Source of the DNA: Jeongeupia sp. USM3
GTDB lineage: Bacteria > Pseudomonadota > Gammaproteobacteria > Burkholderiales > Chitinibacteraceae
NCBI RefSeq assembly: GCF_001808185.1
Contig: NZ_CP017668.1
Location: 2,542,001 to 2,606,000, forward strand
Reading direction: 5' to 3'
DNA: 64,000 bases
Under the pieces are notes generated by a model that saw only the letters and a program-made list of their open reading frames with translations, searched no databases and was not told the origin of the DNA. Shown here one piece after another: positions 42,946 through 51,566 of this stretch. A program made the translations under genes and the position numbers. Position 1 is the stretch's first letter, and each line of letters opens with the position of its first letter.

Positions 42946-43821
42946 ATGCCAAGCAAAACGCCTAGCAAATCCCCAACGCCGCGCAAGTCATCCGCCAAGA
43001 CCACCCCGTCGTCCGCCGGTACGGTCACGCCGGTTCCGCTGTCGCTGGTCGGCAGCGAACTCGCCCGCCTGCGCGCTACCGCGCCGCTGACGCACTGCCT
43101 GACCAATGAAGTGGTGCAGGGCATCACCGCCAACGTGCTGCTCGCGCTCGGCGCCAGCCCGGCGATGATCGTCGCCGAGGAAGAAGTCACTGCCTTTGCC
43201 GGGATCGCCGGTGCGGTGCTGATCAACGTCGGCACGCTGTATCCGGAACGCTTTGCCGCGATGCGCCGCGCCGCGCAGGCCGCGCAACAGGCCGGCACGC
43301 CGTGGGTGCTCGACCCGGTTGCCGTCGGCGTGCTCGACTACCGCACCGGCGCCGCGCGCGAGCTGCTGGCGTTTGCGCCGGCGGCGATTCGCGGCAATGC
43401 GTCGGAAATCCTCGCGCTGGCCGGTTTCACCGGCGGCGGCAAGGGCGTCGACAGCACCGCCAGTGCCGACGCCGCGCGCGAGGCCGCCGAACAGCTGGCG
43501 CGCGACACCGGCGCCATCGTCGCCGTCACCGGCGAGACCGACTACATCACCGACGGCGAAAAAACCTGGGCGGTACCGTGGGGCGATGCGCTGATGACCC
43601 GCGTCGTCGGCACCGGCTGCGCGCTGTCGGCCGTCGTCGCTGCGTTCTGCGCCGGCGCGAGCAACCGGCTCGACGCCGTGGCCGCCGCGTGTGCGGTGAT
43701 GGCGATCTGCGGCGAGGTCGCCACCGGCGAATCGCACGGCCCGGGCTCGTTCACGCCGGCCTTCCTCGATGCGCTGTACCTGATCCAGCCCGGGCAACTG
43801 GCGGGGACCGTCAACGCATGA
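42946..43821 (+). CDS. thiM: Hydroxyethylthiazole kinase
   Basis: A 291-residue ThiM. Residues 1-30 are an unusual low-complexity Ser/Thr/Pro/Lys-rich extension; the core begins about residue 38. Signatures are LTHCLTNEVVQGITANVLLALGASPAM, NVGTLYPERFAAMRRA, WVLDPVAVG and GTGCALSAVVAAF (ribokinase-like anion hole). It phosphorylates 4-methyl-5-hydroxyethylthiazole in thiamine salvage. The start at 42946 directly follows the riboswitch; a later start could remove part of the low-complexity tail. thiE overlaps its stop by four bases. Confidence 0.94.
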   Translation: MPSKTPSKSPTPRKSSAKTTPSSAGTVTPVPLSLVGSELARLRATAPLTHCLTNEVVQGITANVLLALGASPAMIVAEEEVTAFAGIAGAVLINVGTLYPERFAAMRRAAQAAQQAGTPWVLDPVAVGVLDYRTGAARELLAFAPAAIRGNASEILALAGFTGGGKGVDSTASADAAREAAEQLARDTGAIVAVTGETDYITDGEKTWAVPWGDALMTRVVGTGCALSAVVAAFCAGASNRLDAVAAACAVMAICGEVATGESHGPGSFTPAFLDALYLIQPGQLAGTVNA

Positions 43822-44468
43822 ACGCGATCAATAAGCGGATCGACCTGGGGCTCTATCTCGTGCTCGACCCCGGGCTGTGCGGCGGCCTCGACGGCATGGT
43901 CGCGACGGCGCGGACCGCGGCCGCGAACGGCGCGACCGTGGTGCAGCTGCGTGCGCCGCAGTGGAAGAAGCGTCAGTGGTTCGATGCCGCGCTCGCGCTG
44001 AAGGCCGCGCTGGCCGGCACCGGCGTGCCGCTGATCATCAACGACCATGTCGACATCGTGCTCGCCGTCGACGCCGACGGCGTCCATGTCGGCCAGTCCG
44101 ACCTGCCGGTGGCCGAGGTTCGCCGCCTGGTCGGCCCGGACAAAACCGTCGGGCTGTCGACCAGCAATGCCGCGCAGCTGGCGGCGGTGCCGCTGGGCCT
44201 GATCGATTACATCGGCGTCGGCCCGGTCTACCCGACCGGCACCAAATCGGATGCGTCGCCGGTGATCGCGCCGGCCGACTTTGCCGCGATGATGGCCGCG
44301 AAGCGCTGCCCGGCGGTCGCGATCGGCGGCATCGCGCTCGGCAAGGCCGCGCCGCTGATCCGCGCCGGTGCCGACGGCGTCGCCGTGGTGTCGGCGATCT
44401 GCGGCCAGCCCGATGTGGCCAAGGCCACGCGGGCGCTGTTCAACGAAATCACGGAGGCCCGCGCATGA
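43818..44468 (+). CDS. thiE: Thiamine-phosphate synthase
   Basis: A 216-residue TIM-barrel ThiE. Signatures are GATVVQLRAPQWKKRQW, LIINDHVDIVLAVDADGVHVGQSDLP, YIGVGPVYPTGTKSDASP and VAIGGIALGKAAPLIRAGADGVAVVSAI. It joins HMP pyrophosphate and thiazole phosphate to thiamine phosphate. The usual lysine after QLR(D/E)K is replaced (QLRAPQWKK), a common variant. It starts inside the thiM stop and overlaps thiD by four bases, so all three are translationally coupled. Confidence 0.94.
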   Translation: MNAINKRIDLGLYLVLDPGLCGGLDGMVATARTAAANGATVVQLRAPQWKKRQWFDAALALKAALAGTGVPLIINDHVDIVLAVDADGVHVGQSDLPVAEVRRLVGPDKTVGLSTSNAAQLAAVPLGLIDYIGVGPVYPTGTKSDASPVIAPADFAAMMAAKRCPAVAIGGIALGKAAPLIRAGADGVAVVSAICGQPDVAKATRALFNEITEARA

Positions 44469-45265
44469 GCCAGGTCCACGCATTGACGATCGCCGGCTCG
44501 GATTCGGGCGGCGGCGCCGGCATCCAGGCCGACCTGAAAACCTTCTCGGCGCTCGGCGCCTACGGCATGAGCGTGCTGACCGCGCTGACCGCGCAAAGCA
44601 CCCAGGGCGTATTCGCCGTGCACCCGGTGCCGCCGGATTTCGTCGCCGCGCAGCTCGACGCGGTGCTCGCCGACATCCGCGTCGATGCCGCCAAGCTCGG
44701 CATGCTCGCCAATGCCGACATCGTTCACGCCGTCGCCGACGGCCTGCGCCGCCACGCCATTCCCCACGTCGTGCTCGACACGGTGATGATCGCCAAGGGC
44801 GGCCACCCGCTGCTGGCGCTCGATGCGGTCGAGGCGATCCGCACGCAGCTGCTGCCGCTGGCCTCGCTGATCACGCCGAACCTGCCCGAAGCCGCCGCGC
44901 TGCTCGACTGCGACGTGGCAACGGACGAAGCCGAGATGCGCCGGCAGGGGCGGGCGTTGTGCGAGGCCGGTGCCCGCGCGGTGCTGATGAAGGGCGGCCA
45001 CCTCGACGGCGACCTCTGCCCGGACTGGCTGATCACCCCGGACGGCGAACACCGCTTTGCCGATCCGCGCATCCGGACGAAAAACACCCACGGCACCGGC
45101 TGCACGCTGTCGGCGGCACTGGCCGCGCTGCGGCCGCGCAACAATGACTGGACCACGACGGTTGCCGCCGCCCGTGCCTATTTGCGCGCCGCGATCGGCG
45201 AGGCGGACGCCTTGCAGATCGGCAAGGGCATCGGCCCGGTGCATCATTTCCATGCGTGGTGGTAG
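44465..45265 (+). CDS. thiD: Hydroxymethylpyrimidine/phosphomethylpyrimidine kinase
   Basis: A 266-residue ThiD of normal length. Signatures are ALTIAGSDSGGGAGIQADLKTFSALGAYGMS, LDTVMIAKGGHPLL, LITPNLPEAAALL and NTHGTGCTLSAALAA. It phosphorylates HMP and HMP phosphate to feed ThiE. It is the last gene of the riboswitch-controlled thiMED operon, starting within the thiE stop. Confidence 0.95.
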   Translation: MSQVHALTIAGSDSGGGAGIQADLKTFSALGAYGMSVLTALTAQSTQGVFAVHPVPPDFVAAQLDAVLADIRVDAAKLGMLANADIVHAVADGLRRHAIPHVVLDTVMIAKGGHPLLALDAVEAIRTQLLPLASLITPNLPEAAALLDCDVATDEAEMRRQGRALCEAGARAVLMKGGHLDGDLCPDWLITPDGEHRFADPRIRTKNTHGTGCTLSAALAALRPRNNDWTTTVAAARAYLRAAIGEADALQIGKGIGPVHHFHAWW

Positions 45266-45455
45266 CCGCACTTGGCCGCTCGTGCGGCCACGCGGTCTGC
45301 GCTGACGCTGCGGCGGGCCTCCGCCGCAGCCCCGGCCGGCATGCCGCACCGGGCTGCTGCGCTGTCGTTTCCGCGTAGCAGCTCCGGTCGCGCTGTATGC
45401 AAGCCCCGGTATCGGTGGTTCAATGCGGGCTTCATATACCCCGCCTGGTATCGGA

Positions 45456-45956
45456 ATGAATGCCGTCATCCGCGAACTGAATACGCTGGCCGAAATCGAG
45501 CCGTTCTTTCCCATGCTCGGCCACGCCGAATACAGCGCCCTTGATCTGCAGAACCCGTCGCATCGGGGCTGGCTGCGGCAGAAGATCGACCGGCTCTTGT
45601 ACTGTGGTGCCCGGTACTTCGCCATCCAGACCGGGAGCAACCCGTGCTGCGGCATTGCCTGCGTACTGATCGACGAGCGTCCGATCGAGCTGGGCGGCCA
45701 CTGGCAAAGCGCCGAGCTGATGCAGATGGCCGTTGCGGACGGCCTGAGAAAGCAGGGGTACGGCTCCCGGCTGCTCCAGCATGTTTGCGCGGAGCTGAAA
45801 ACGCATCGGGTATACAGCCTGAACCTGCATACCTATCCGGCCGATTTCGACGTGATCGCGTTTTACGGCAAGAACGGCTTCATGCCCTGCGGGCTGGTGC
45901 CCGACCACTACGGTCCGGAGCTGGAAGGCAAGCTGTATCTGCGCAAGGTCCTGTAG
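45456..45956 (+). CDS. GNAT-family acetyltransferase
   Basis: A 166-residue GNAT-fold protein. Motif A is IELGGHWQSAELMQMAVADGLRKQGYGSRLLQHV (acetyl-CoA loop RKQGYGSRL near residue 105), followed by NLHTYPADFDVIAFYGKNGFMPCG. The acceptor is unknown. Two in-frame starts are possible (45423 and 45456); the second is used because it begins the folded domain, but neither has a strong ribosome site. The downstream 192 bases before the VOC gene show no coding or structural feature. Confidence 0.75.
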   Translation: MNAVIRELNTLAEIEPFFPMLGHAEYSALDLQNPSHRGWLRQKIDRLLYCGARYFAIQTGSNPCCGIACVLIDERPIELGGHWQSAELMQMAVADGLRKQGYGSRLLQHVCAELKTHRVYSLNLHTYPADFDVIAFYGKNGFMPCGLVPDHYGPELEGKLYLRKVL

Positions 45957-46148
45957 CACCGATCGTCGGTCCGGATGGTGTTCCCGCAGGGGATGGGCCG
46001 GCGCAGCGGCGGTGAGCCGGAAAGGCATGCTCATGACCTGCGTCATCCACCGGGGGAAACGGCGATCGTCCCGGGTCGATCGGCCACGGCCGTGCCCGGC
46101 CGGACGGAGCGTTGCGGGCCGGGTGACGGCGGGCGACCCGGAGCCACG

Positions 46149-46535
46149 CTATGCCGGCGCGCGGTTGGCGATTTCCAGCAGGTTGGCGTCCGGGTCGCGG
46201 ATGTAGACCGAGACGATGGGGCCGGTCGCGCCGGTGCGCGACACCGGGCCCTCGAGCACGGCAATGCCGCAGGCGTGCAGGTGCGCGATGACCTGATCGA
46301 GCGGCGTGGCGGTCAGGAAGCACAGGTCGGCCGAGCCCGGCGCCGGCGCGCCGGCCTTGGGTTCGAACTCGCGGCCGTGCTGGTGCAGGTTGATTTTCTG
46401 CTGGCCGAACTTCAGCGCCTTGCGGCCGGCGCCGAAGCCGACGACGTCCATGCCGAGCACGCGGGCATAGAAATCGCAGCTGGCGTCGATGTCCCTGACG
46501 GTCAGGACGAGATGGTCGAGCGATTCGAGCAGCAT
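46149..46535 (-). CDS. VOC-superfamily (glyoxalase/dioxygenase fold) protein
   Basis: A 128-residue single VOC domain protein. The paired beta-alpha-beta modules begin LDHLVLTVRDIDASCDFYARVLGM and DLCFLTATPLDQVIAHL; metal-ligand-like residues are His8, His51-53 (LHQHG) and the glutamate in NLLEIAN. The group includes lactoylglutathione-lyase-like and fosfomycin-resistance-like proteins; the actual substrate is unknown. A CAGGAG site stands eight bases before the ATG at 46533-46535. Single gene next to hslU. Confidence 0.82.
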   Translation of the reverse strand: MLLESLDHLVLTVRDIDASCDFYARVLGMDVVGFGAGRKALKFGQQKINLHQHGREFEPKAGAPAPGSADLCFLTATPLDQVIAHLHACGIAVLEGPVSRTGATGPIVSVYIRDPDANLLEIANRAPA

Positions 46536-46594
46536 GGTGCAGCTCCTGGAAGCCGGTGCGGCTGCACCGGACTTCCAGTCTAGGACCCCGCGGC

Positions 46595-47926
46595 TCAGAG
46601 CACGAAGCGCGCCAGATCCTCGTTGCCGGCGACTTCGCCGAGCTTGGCCTCGACCGCGGCGGCGTCCATCACCACCTTGCCGGTTTTGGCGTCGAAGGAG
46701 ATTTCCTCGAGCAGCTTTTCCATCACCGTATAAAGGCGGCGGGCGCCGATGTTCTCGGTGCGCTCGTTCACCTGCCAGGCGATCTCCGACAGGCGCCGCA
46801 CGCCGTCGTCGGTGAAGGTCACCTCGACGCCTTCGGTCGCCAGCAGCGCCTGGTACTGCTTGGTCAGGCAGGCGTCGGTTTCGGTGAGGATGCGGCTGAA
46901 GTCGTCGACCGACAGCGAGGTCAGTTCGACGCGGATCGGAAAGCGCCCCTGCAGCTCGGGGATCAGGTCGGACGGCTTGGTCAGCGCGAATGCGCCCGAG
47001 GCGACGAAGAGGATGTGGTCGGTGTTGACCATGCCGTACTTGGTGCTCACCGTCGTGCCTTCGACCAGCGGCAGCAGGTCGCGCTGCACGCCCTGGCGGC
47101 TGACTTCGCCGCCGCCGGTCTCGGCGCGGCTGGTGACCTTGTCGATTTCGTCGATGAACACGATGCCGTTCTGCTCGACGGCCTTGAGCGCCTCGGCCTT
47201 GATGTCGTCGTCGTTGACGAGCTTGGCGGCCTCCTCGTCGGTGATCAGCTTCATCGCGTCGATCACCTTGAGTTTCTGCGGCTTCTTCTTGTCGCCGAAC
47301 GCGCCCTTGAACATCTGCGACAGCTGGCCGGAGAGGTCGTCCATGCCCGGCATGCCCGGGGCGAACACGTTCATCTCGGGCACCGTCTGGGCGACGTCGA
47401 TCTCGATCTCCTTGTCGTCGAACTTGCCCTCGCGCAGCATCTTGCGGAATTTCTGCCGCGTCTCCTTGCCCTGCGTGTCGTCGCTGGCGCTGGCGTAGCC
47501 GGTCTTGGCCGGCGGCGGCAGCAGCACGTCGAGGATGCGCTCCTCGGCGTTGTCCTCGGCGCGGACGCGGTTGCGCTTAATCGCGGTGTCGCGCACCTGC
47601 TTGAAGGCGATCTCCATCAGGTCGCGGATGATGCTGTCGACGTCCTTGCCGACGTAGCCGACCTCGGTGAACTTGGTCGCCTCGACCTTGATGAACGGCG
47701 CGTCGGCGAGCTTGGCGAGCCGGCGGGCGATTTCGGTCTTGCCGACGCCGGTCGGGCCGATCATCAGGATGTTCTTCGGCGTGATCTCGTGCCGCAGCGG
47801 CTCGGCCACCTGCTGGCGGCGCCAGCGGTTGCGCATCGCGATCGCCACGGCCTTCTTGGCGGCGGCCTGGCCGACGATGTGCTTGTCGAGTTCGTGGACG
47901 ATTTCGTGCGGGGTCATCTGGCTCAT
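46595..47926 (-). CDS. hslU: ATP-dependent protease ATPase subunit HslU
   Basis: A 443-residue AAA+ unfoldase. Walker A is GPTGVGKT (residues 57-64), Walker B is GIVFIDEIDKV, the pore loop region is KFTEVGYVGKDVDS, and the C-terminal segment ends EDLARFVL, used to activate HslV. It unfolds proteins for the HslV peptidase. The start MSQMTPHEIV matches the family and has AGGA upstream. The hslV gene, normally just upstream, is absent here; a divergent EamA gene takes that place. A sigma-32-like promoter lies upstream. Confidence 0.96.
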   Translation of the reverse strand: MSQMTPHEIVHELDKHIVGQAAAKKAVAIAMRNRWRRQQVAEPLRHEITPKNILMIGPTGVGKTEIARRLAKLADAPFIKVEATKFTEVGYVGKDVDSIIRDLMEIAFKQVRDTAIKRNRVRAEDNAEERILDVLLPPPAKTGYASASDDTQGKETRQKFRKMLREGKFDDKEIEIDVAQTVPEMNVFAPGMPGMDDLSGQLSQMFKGAFGDKKKPQKLKVIDAMKLITDEEAAKLVNDDDIKAEALKAVEQNGIVFIDEIDKVTSRAETGGGEVSRQGVQRDLLPLVEGTTVSTKYGMVNTDHILFVASGAFALTKPSDLIPELQGRFPIRVELTSLSVDDFSRILTETDACLTKQYQALLATEGVEVTFTDDGVRRLSEIAWQVNERTENIGARRLYTVMEKLLEEISFDAKTGKVVMDAAAVEAKLGEVAGNEDLARFVL

Positions 47927-47954
47927 GGCGCAATCCTGACGGAACAATGATGTG

Positions 47955-47983
47955 CAAATGGGGCTGTGACGGCATATTTAAAG
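47955..47983 (-). promoter_or_regulatory. Sigma-32 (heat-shock) type promoter of hslU
   Basis: On the minus strand CTTTAAA (47983-47977) and CCCCATTTG (47963-47955) match the RpoH consensus CTTGAAA and CCCCATNTA with a 13-base spacer, the preferred spacing. It lies 29 bases upstream of the hslU start, consistent with heat-shock induction. Confidence 0.68.
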
Positions 47984-48031
47984 CCGCGCTGTGACGTGTG
48001 GATTACCACGGCGCCCGGTACGCTGTTGAAA

Positions 48032-48898
48032 ATGAAATCATTCGACTCGCGCCTGATCGTTTCGCTCCTTCTGATGTACATCGTCTGGGGCTCGACCTAC
48101 CTCGGCATCCGCTACGCGGTCGAGGACCTGCCGCCCCTGATGATGGCTTCGATGCGTTTTGCCACCGCCGGCGGCCTGATGCTGGCGTGGCTGAAGTGGC
48201 GCGGCGCGCCGTGGCCGAGCTGGCCGCAGGCGCGTTCGGCGATGATGATCGGCACGATGATGCTCGCCTTCGGCAACGGCGCGGTCTGTGTCGTCGAAAC
48301 CGAAGTGCCGTCGGGGCTGGCGGCGCTGCTGCTGGCGGTGGCGCCGCTGTTCGCGGTGCTGTTCGACTGGGCCTGGGGCAACCGGCCGCACCGGCTCGAA
48401 TGGCTCGGTGTCGCGCTCGGCCTGGGCGGCGTGGTGCTGCTGCAGCAGGACACGCATTTCGGCGGCGCACCCTGGGGCTTCGCGCTGCTGCTGGCGGTGG
48501 CGCTGGTCTGGTCGTTCGCCGCGGTGTGGCAGCGCCACCTGCCGCTGCCGCCGGGGCCGATGTCGGCCGGCATCCAGATGCTGACCGCCGGCTGCGTGCT
48601 CGCGGTGGTGTCGCAGCTGCGCGGCGAGGCCATGCCCGATCACGTCGGCTGGCAGAGCTGGACGGCGCTCGCTTACCTGACCGTGTTCGGCTCGCTGGTC
48701 GCGTTCAACGCCTTCGTCTACGTGCTGACGCACGCCAAGCCGGTGCTGGCGTCGAGCTATGCCTATGTCAATCCGCCGGTCGCCGTGCTGCTCGGCTGGC
48801 TGATCGCCGGCGAACTCGTCTCCAGTGTCATGCTGGTCGGCATGGGGGTGGTGCTGGCGGGCGTGGTATTGCTGATGCTGGCCAGCCGCAAACACTGA
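48032..48898 (+). CDS. EamA/DMT-family metabolite exporter (YedA-like)
   Basis: A 288-residue inner-membrane transporter with ten helices in two EamA repeats. The first begins LLMYIVWGSTYLGIRYAVEDLPPLMMASMRF and the second has YLTVFGSLVAFNAFVYVLTHAKPVLASSYAYVNPPVAVLLGW. It is most like E. coli YedA; substrates of this group are amino acids or other metabolites. The ATG at 48032 starts the first helix; an upstream ATG at 47966 is in frame but would overlap the hslU promoter. No ribosome site is obvious. ilvA follows after 81 bases. Confidence 0.85.
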   Translation: MKSFDSRLIVSLLLMYIVWGSTYLGIRYAVEDLPPLMMASMRFATAGGLMLAWLKWRGAPWPSWPQARSAMMIGTMMLAFGNGAVCVVETEVPSGLAALLLAVAPLFAVLFDWAWGNRPHRLEWLGVALGLGGVVLLQQDTHFGGAPWGFALLLAVALVWSFAAVWQRHLPLPPGPMSAGIQMLTAGCVLAVVSQLRGEAMPDHVGWQSWTALAYLTVFGSLVAFNAFVYVLTHAKPVLASSYAYVNPPVAVLLGWLIAGELVSSVMLVGMGVVLAGVVLLMLASRKH

Positions 48899-48979
48899 TG
48901 TTGCAGTGCGATTGACGCTGGCCTGAACCGGCCATCCCCGCTACAGTAGTTTCCCGTACTTGCCCGCAAAGAACCCGCC

Positions 48980-50503
48980 ATGACCCAGCCGCAGAATCAG
49001 TACCTTGAACGCATCCTCACCGCCCGTGTGTATGACGCGGCGATTGAAACCCCGCTGGAACTCGCGCCCAACCTGTCCCGCCGCATCGGCAACCAGGTGC
49101 TGCTCAAGCGCGAGGACATGCAGCCGGTGTTCAGCTTCAAGATTCGCGGCGCATACAACAAGATGGTGCGGCTCTCGCGCAGCGAGCTCGACCGCGGCGT
49201 GATCGCCGCGTCGGCCGGCAACCACGCGCAGGGCGTTGCGCTGTCGGCGCAGAAGCTCGGCTGTCGCGCAACCATCGTCATGCCGGCGACAACGCCGCGG
49301 ATCAAGGTCGACGCGGTAACGCGGCGCGGCGCCGAGGCGGTGCTGGTCGGCGATTCGTACTCGGACTGCTACATCCACGCGATGAAGCTGGTCGAGGAGA
49401 GCGGCGCGACCTTCATCCACCCCTTCGACGATCCGGACGTCATCGCCGGGCAGGGCACCTGCGGCATGGAAATCATGATGCAGCACCCGGATCCGCTCGA
49501 CGCGGTGTTCATTCCGGTCGGCGGCGGCGGGCTGATCGCCGGGGTGGCGGCCTACATCAAGCGGCTGCGGCCCGAAGTGAAGATCATCGGCGTCGAACCG
49601 ACCGATGCCAATGCGATGTACCTGTCGCTCAAGCTCGGCGAACGCGTCAACCTGCCGCAGGTCGGTATCTTCGCCGACGGCGTTGCGGTCAAGCAGGTCG
49701 GCGAGGAAACCTTCCGGCTGTGCCGGGAGTTCGTCGACGACGTGATCCTCGTCGATACCGACGCGATGTGCGCGGCGATCAAGGACGTGTTCGAGGACAC
49801 GCGTTCGATCCTCGAGCCGGCCGGCGCGCTGGCGGTTGCCGGCGCCAAGGCATGGGCGGCGCGCGAAAAGGTCGAAGGCAAGACCCTGGTCGCGATCGCG
49901 TCGGGCGCGAACATGAATTTCGACCGGCTGCGTTACGTCGCCGAACAGGCCGAACTCGGCGAAGGCCGCGAAGCGGTGATCGCCGTCACCGTGCCCGAAA
50001 AGCCGGGCGCGTTCCGGCAGTTCTGCAGCCTGATCGGCGCGCGCAACGTCACCGAGTTCAACTACCGCTACGGCGACGACACGCAGGCGCACGTGTTCGT
50101 CGGCCTGTCGATCCAGAACCGCTCCGAGGTCACCGAGCTGATCGAGAAGCTCGTCGCGAACGGCCTGCCGGCGACCGACCTGACCGACAACGAACTCGCC
50201 AAGCTGCACGTCCGCCATCTGGTCGGCGGCCATGCGCCGCAGGTGAAGAACGAGCGGCTGCTGCGCTTCGAATTCCCCGAGCGCCCGGGTGCGCTGCTGG
50301 GCTTCCTCGAGAGCATGAGCGTCGGCTGGAACATCAGCCTGTTCCACTACCGCAACCACGGCGCCGACTACGGCCGCATCCTCGTCGGCATCCAGGTGCC
50401 GCAGGAGGACGACACCGAATTCGCCGCCTTCCTCGACAAGCTCGGCTACCCGTACTGGATCGAGACCGACAACGAGGCGTACAAGCTCTTCCTCGCCGCC
50501 TGA
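48980..50503 (+). CDS. ilvA: Threonine ammonia-lyase (biosynthetic threonine deaminase)
   Basis: A 507-residue biosynthetic IlvA. The PLP lysine is Lys54 in FSFKIRGAYNKM; the phosphate loop is PVGGGGLIAGVAAYIK. Two C-terminal ACT-like regulatory repeats follow (EAVIAVTVPEKPGAFRQFCSLIG and LRFEFPERPGALLGFLESM), so feedback inhibition by isoleucine is expected. It converts threonine to 2-oxobutanoate, the first step of isoleucine synthesis. The ATG is at 48980. It stands alone rather than with other ilv genes; a hairpin terminator lies 164 bases after the stop. Confidence 0.95.
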   Translation: MTQPQNQYLERILTARVYDAAIETPLELAPNLSRRIGNQVLLKREDMQPVFSFKIRGAYNKMVRLSRSELDRGVIAASAGNHAQGVALSAQKLGCRATIVMPATTPRIKVDAVTRRGAEAVLVGDSYSDCYIHAMKLVEESGATFIHPFDDPDVIAGQGTCGMEIMMQHPDPLDAVFIPVGGGGLIAGVAAYIKRLRPEVKIIGVEPTDANAMYLSLKLGERVNLPQVGIFADGVAVKQVGEETFRLCREFVDDVILVDTDAMCAAIKDVFEDTRSILEPAGALAVAGAKAWAAREKVEGKTLVAIASGANMNFDRLRYVAEQAELGEGREAVIAVTVPEKPGAFRQFCSLIGARNVTEFNYRYGDDTQAHVFVGLSIQNRSEVTELIEKLVANGLPATDLTDNELAKLHVRHLVGGHAPQVKNERLLRFEFPERPGALLGFLESMSVGWNISLFHYRNHGADYGRILVGIQVPQEDDTEFAAFLDKLGYPYWIETDNEAYKLFLAA

Positions 50504-50517
50504 CGCGCAAGCCCGGG

Positions 50518-50652
50518 CTATTTGTGCCGGGCCAGCGCCTGATGCGGGTGCCGCTGGATCACCAGACCGAAATACTTGGTCATGGTGGGCTTGGGCGACG
50601 GAGACGGCGACGGTTTCGGCGGCCTCGGGCGTTCGGGGGGCATGTAGACCAT
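50518..50652 (-). CDS. Possible 44-residue proline-rich small protein
   Basis: A short frame between ilvA and fabI on the minus strand. It starts ATG at 50650-50652 with CTGGAG seven bases upstream and encodes a proline/serine/lysine-rich first half (PPERPRPPKPSPSPSP) and a basic second half ending HQALARHK. I recognise no family. It sits just downstream of the fabI-side terminator, so it needs its own promoter or read-through. Ribosome site and codon use are compatible with expression, but length makes chance possible. Confidence 0.35.
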   Translation of the reverse strand: MVYMPPERPRPPKPSPSPSPKPTMTKYFGLVIQRHPHQALARHK

Positions 50653-50666
50653 GACGGTGCTCCAGT

Positions 50667-50703
50667 AAAAAAGAGCGGCAGGGTTACCCTGTCGCTCTTT
50701 TTA
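50667..50703. terminator. Bidirectional intrinsic terminator between ilvA and fabI
   Basis: Long hairpin: AAAAAAGAGCG (50667-50677) pairs with CGCTCTTTTT (50693-50702), enclosing CAGGG-TTA-CCCTG. Runs of A and T on the two sides let it end fabI transcripts from the right and ilvA transcripts from the left. Confidence 0.88.
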
Positions 50704-50801
50704 TATCGCTTTGCGCACTCGGCGGGGCGGCCGATCGACCGACAGGCTGCCGGACGGACCGAGGCGCACCGGCGCGGTGGGAAAACGCATGACGACAGCG
50801 C

Positions 50802-51566
50802 CTAAGAGACGATGTTGATCCCGCCGTCGACGTAGAACACCGAACCGGTGATGCGTTTGGCGCCGTCCTCGCACAGGAAGGCCGTGGCTTCGCCGACGTC
50901 GTCGATGTCGATCAGCTCGCGCAGCGGCGCGTGCTGGATCGAGTTCTCGATCAGCAGGCCGAACTCGCGGATGCCGCTGGCGGCGCGCGTCTGCACCGGC
51001 CCCGGCGAGACCGCGTGGACGCGGATCTTCTTCGGACCGAGTTCGTTGGCGAGGTAGCGCGCGGTGCTTTCGAGCGCGGCCTTCACCGGCCCCATCACGC
51101 CGTAGTTCGGCACGACCTTCTCGGCGCCGTAGTAGCTCATCGTGATCAGCGTGCCGCCGTCCTTCATCAGCGGCTCGGCGCGGTGGGCGATCCGCACGAA
51201 GGAATGGCAGGAGATGTCCATCGCCTGCATGAAGCCTTCTCGGCTGGTGTCGACGACGCGGCCGTGCAGATCGTCCTTCTGCGCGAACGCGATCGAATGC
51301 AGCGCGATGTCGAGCTTGCCGAACTTGTCGCCGATCGCCGCGAACGTCGCATCGAGCGACGCATCGTCGCTGACGTCGCACTTGAGCACCAGCGCCGGAT
51401 CGAGGTCCGGCAGCAGCGGCTTGACGAAGTCGAGCGTCCGGTCGTTGACATAGGTGACCACCAGTTCGGCACCGCGCGCCTTCAGCGAGCGTGCGACGCC
51501 ATAGGCGATCGAGTTTTCGTTGGCGATGCCGGTGATCAGGGCAATGCGGCCTTCAAGCGTCTTCAT
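50802..51566 (-). CDS. fabI: Enoyl-[acyl-carrier-protein] reductase FabI (NADH)
   Basis: A 254-residue short-chain dehydrogenase of the FabI type. The N-terminal nucleotide motif is ALITGIANENSIAYGVARSL; the catalytic pair is Tyr155 and Lys162 (NYGVMGPVKAAL, Y-x6-K), preceded by MSYYGAEKV. It reduces trans-2-enoyl-ACP in the last step of fatty acid elongation and is the triclosan target. The ATG at 51564-51566 overlaps the stop of the DUF3141 gene by four bases (ATGA), so the two are coupled. The frame stays open far upstream but that is the shadow of the DUF3141 gene. Confidence 0.96.
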   Translation of the reverse strand: MKTLEGRIALITGIANENSIAYGVARSLKARGAELVVTYVNDRTLDFVKPLLPDLDPALVLKCDVSDDASLDATFAAIGDKFGKLDIALHSIAFAQKDDLHGRVVDTSREGFMQAMDISCHSFVRIAHRAEPLMKDGGTLITMSYYGAEKVVPNYGVMGPVKAALESTARYLANELGPKKIRVHAVSPGPVQTRAASGIREFGLLIENSIQHAPLRELIDIDDVGEATAFLCEDGAKRITGSVFYVDGGINIVS

